Positions 16,361-16,850 of a stretch of DNA of 16,850 bases are shown one piece after another. Source of the stretch: an uncultured Eubacteriales bacterium. Its GTDB lineage: Bacteria; Bacillota; Clostridia; Oscillospirales; CAG-382. The stretch is from contig URCT01000053.1 of assembly GCA_900546385.1 (NCBI GenBank), positions 1 to 16,850 on the forward strand, given 5' to 3'. The stretch's first letter is position 1. Every line of letters begins with the position of its first letter. The notes below the pieces were generated by a model that was not told the origin of the DNA, searched no databases, and saw only the letters and a program-made list of their open reading frames with translations. A program made the translations under genes and the position numbers.

Positions 16361-16419
16361 AGGATTCTTCCGAAGTTATGCAAAATTAACACTTTGTTTA
16401 TAATAATTTTGAGAATCCT
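16361..16419. repeat. Nested inverted repeats just upstream of the rpsU promoter
   Basis: An outer perfect 8-bp pair, AGGATTCT (16361-16368) and AGAATCCT (16412-16419), encloses an inner perfect 7-bp pair, AAAATTA (16382-16388) and TAATTTT (16404-16410). The right arms are separated by one base and the left arms by 13. The outer arm stops one base before the -35 box at 16421. It could be a weak leuS 3' structure, an AT-rich upstream promoter element or a protein site. No T-run follows, so it is not a standard terminator. Confidence 0.5.
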
Positions 16420-16420
16420 C

Positions 16421-16450
16421 TTGACAGAATACCTCTTTCTGAGGTATAAT
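16421..16450 (+). promoter_or_regulatory. Housekeeping sigma promoter of rpsU
   Basis: A perfect -35 TTGACA (16421-16426) and a perfect -10 TATAAT (16445-16450) are 18 nt apart, preceded by AT-rich DNA. Transcription would begin near 16457, giving a leader of about 45 nt before rpsU. It is the best promoter in the window. Confidence 0.88.
16429..16447. promoter_or_regulatory. Perfect dyad inside the rpsU promoter, candidate operator
   Basis: ATACCTC (16429-16435) and GAGGTAT (16441-16447) form a perfect 7-bp inverted repeat around TTTCT. The right arm supplies the first three bases of the -10 box. Placement between -35 and -10 suits a repressor or a MerR-like regulator, but no regulator gene is in view and I do not recognise the site. 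Confidence 0.45.
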
Positions 16451-16502
16451 ATGGTGTGGTATAAAAAAATCTCTTTGTCACAAGCGGAGGGAGGGGAAAT
16501 AG

Positions 16503-16679
16503 ATGGCAGAAATTAAGATCAAGGATAATGAATCGCTTGACAGTGCGCTCCGCAGATTCAAAAGACAGTGCGCAAAAAGTGGTGTTCTCACCGAGCTTCG
16601 CAAGAGAGAGCATTACGAGAAACCCAGCGTAAAGCGTAAGAAGAAATCCGAGGCAGCCCGTAAGCGCAAGTTTAAGTAA
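16503..16679 (+). CDS. rpsU: Small ribosomal subunit protein bS21
   Basis: bS21 is a small basic protein of the 30S platform near the anti-Shine-Dalgarno end of 16S rRNA and helps initiation. Direct translation gives 58 residues beginning MAEIKIKDNESLDSALRRFK and ending in a Lys/Arg-rich tail (RKRKFK); the sequence and length fit Bacillota bS21. A long purine run, GGAGGGAGGGG at 16486-16496, gives a strong ribosome-binding site about 6 nt from the ATG. The gene has its own promoter and terminator, so it is monocistronic as far as can be seen. In many Bacillota a yqeY gene follows rpsU; none is seen before the edge. Codon choice differs from the neighbours: AGA, AGT, GGT and GTT appear together with CGT, less dominated by GCC and CGC. 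Confidence 0.97.
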   Translation: MAEIKIKDNESLDSALRRFKRQCAKSGVLTELRKREHYEKPSVKRKKKSEAARKRKFK

Positions 16680-16739
16680 GCGTTCGCTTCGCGGCAGACT
16701 CTGATGATTCAAGGGTTTATGCAGTAAAATGCAAACATT

Positions 16740-16771
16740 AAGAGCTGATGCATATGCATCAGCTCTTTTTT
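16740..16771 (+). terminator. Intrinsic terminator of rpsU
   Basis: A 28-bp perfect palindrome (arms AAGAGCTGATGCAT and ATGCATCAGCTCTT, 16740-16767) overlaps a run of six T (16766-16771). It lies 60 nt after the rpsU stop and acts on + strand transcripts. Confidence 0.92.
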
Positions 16772-16772
16772 G

Positions 16773-16790
16773 TTGTCCCGGCAGGGATAA
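16773..16790 (+). other. Short hairpin after the rpsU terminator
   Basis: TTGTCCC and GGGATAA pair over 7 positions (one G-U) around a GGCA loop. It directly follows the terminator T-run. No function is recognised; it may be chance or part of the structured end of the window. Confidence 0.4.
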
Positions 16791-16798
16791 ACTTTCTG

Positions 16799-16845
16799 CT
16801 CGGACGTGCAAAAAGTTGCCGGTGGCAAGTTTTTGTGCGTCGGAG
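16799..16845 (+). other. 47-nt bulge-free hairpin of unknown function
   Basis: The arms pair at 20 of 22 positions around a GGT loop (16821-16823) without any bulge: CTC/GAG, a G-G mismatch, GACGTGCAAAAA against TTTTTGTGCGTC, a second G-G mismatch, then TTGCC/GGCAA. Two pairs are G-U on the + strand and would be C-A mismatches on the - strand, so a + strand RNA is favoured. The A5 and T5 tracts beside the inner stem resemble a bidirectional terminator. It could also be the leader of the next gene or a dispersed palindromic repeat. The window ends 5 nt later. Confidence 0.6.
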
Positions 16846-16850
16846 ACCGC

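Noticed and set aside
16376..16404. TATAAT at 16399-16404 as a second rpsU promoter
   Set aside because: The matching upstream hexamer (TTATGC) has little resemblance to TTGACA; the promoter at 16421-16450 is far better.
16398..16811. 137-codon open frame on the - strand covering rpsU
   Set aside because: It runs through the rpsU promoter, gene and terminator, has no ribosome-binding site that I can see, and its hydrophobic stretch comes from reading Lys codons backwards.
1..16850. A novel defence, mobile or biosynthetic system
   Set aside because: Every long gene belongs to a known core family. I saw no transposase, integrase, phage gene, toxin-antitoxin pair, CRISPR repeat, tRNA or rRNA, so the only real novelty candidates are the non-coding structures at the right end and the LCP insert.

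Overview
This window looks like chromosome from a Gram-positive member of the Bacillota, most likely class Clostridia; an Oscillospirales or Ruminococcaceae-like lineage is my best guess. Three things point there. The gene order is the clostridial core order (plsX, rnc, radical SAM gene, smc, ftsY; then yhbY, nadD, yqeK, an LCP gene, rsfS, leuS). The Shine-Dalgarno sequences are AAGGAG or AAAGGA. The coding DNA is moderately GC-rich, with strong preference for GCC, CGC and GGC codons. All 14 genes lie on the + strand. The genus cannot be fixed from sequence alone.

Layout. 1-2002: 3' part of topA; its TOPRIM domain lies off the left edge. 2044-9351: plsX, rnc, an Elp3-like radical SAM gene, smc and ftsY, separated by 6-41 nt or overlapping by 4 nt. 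9377-9976: rdgB. 10015-16330: yhbY, nadD, yqeK, an LCP-family gene, rsfS and leuS, again tightly packed. No gap inside the topA-leuS run exceeds about 41 nt, there is no obvious terminator in it, and it could be transcribed as one very long unit or a few overlapping ones. 16331-16502 is the only sizeable intergenic stretch before rpsU. It carries nested inverted repeats and a near-ideal promoter. rpsU (bS21, 58 aa) follows at 16503-16679, then a textbook terminator built on a 28-bp perfect palindrome, then two more hairpins up to the right edge.

How the genes fit together. The block covers DNA topology and segregation (topA, smc), phospholipid acyl supply (plsX), RNA processing (rnc), membrane protein targeting (ftsY), nucleotide pool cleaning and signalling nucleotides (rdgB, yqeK), NAD synthesis (nadD), ribosome assembly, silencing and composition (yhbY, rsfS, rpsU), tRNA charging (leuS) and cell-wall polymer attachment (LCP). 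This is growth-linked core machinery.

I found no defence island, prophage, insertion sequence, CRISPR array, tRNA or rRNA. The unexplained structure is concentrated at the right end: the dyad inside the rpsU promoter, the nested repeats in front of it, and a 47-nt, 20-base-pair hairpin at 16799-16845. The LCP protein also has an unusual insert and a long Ser/Thr/Pro-rich tail.
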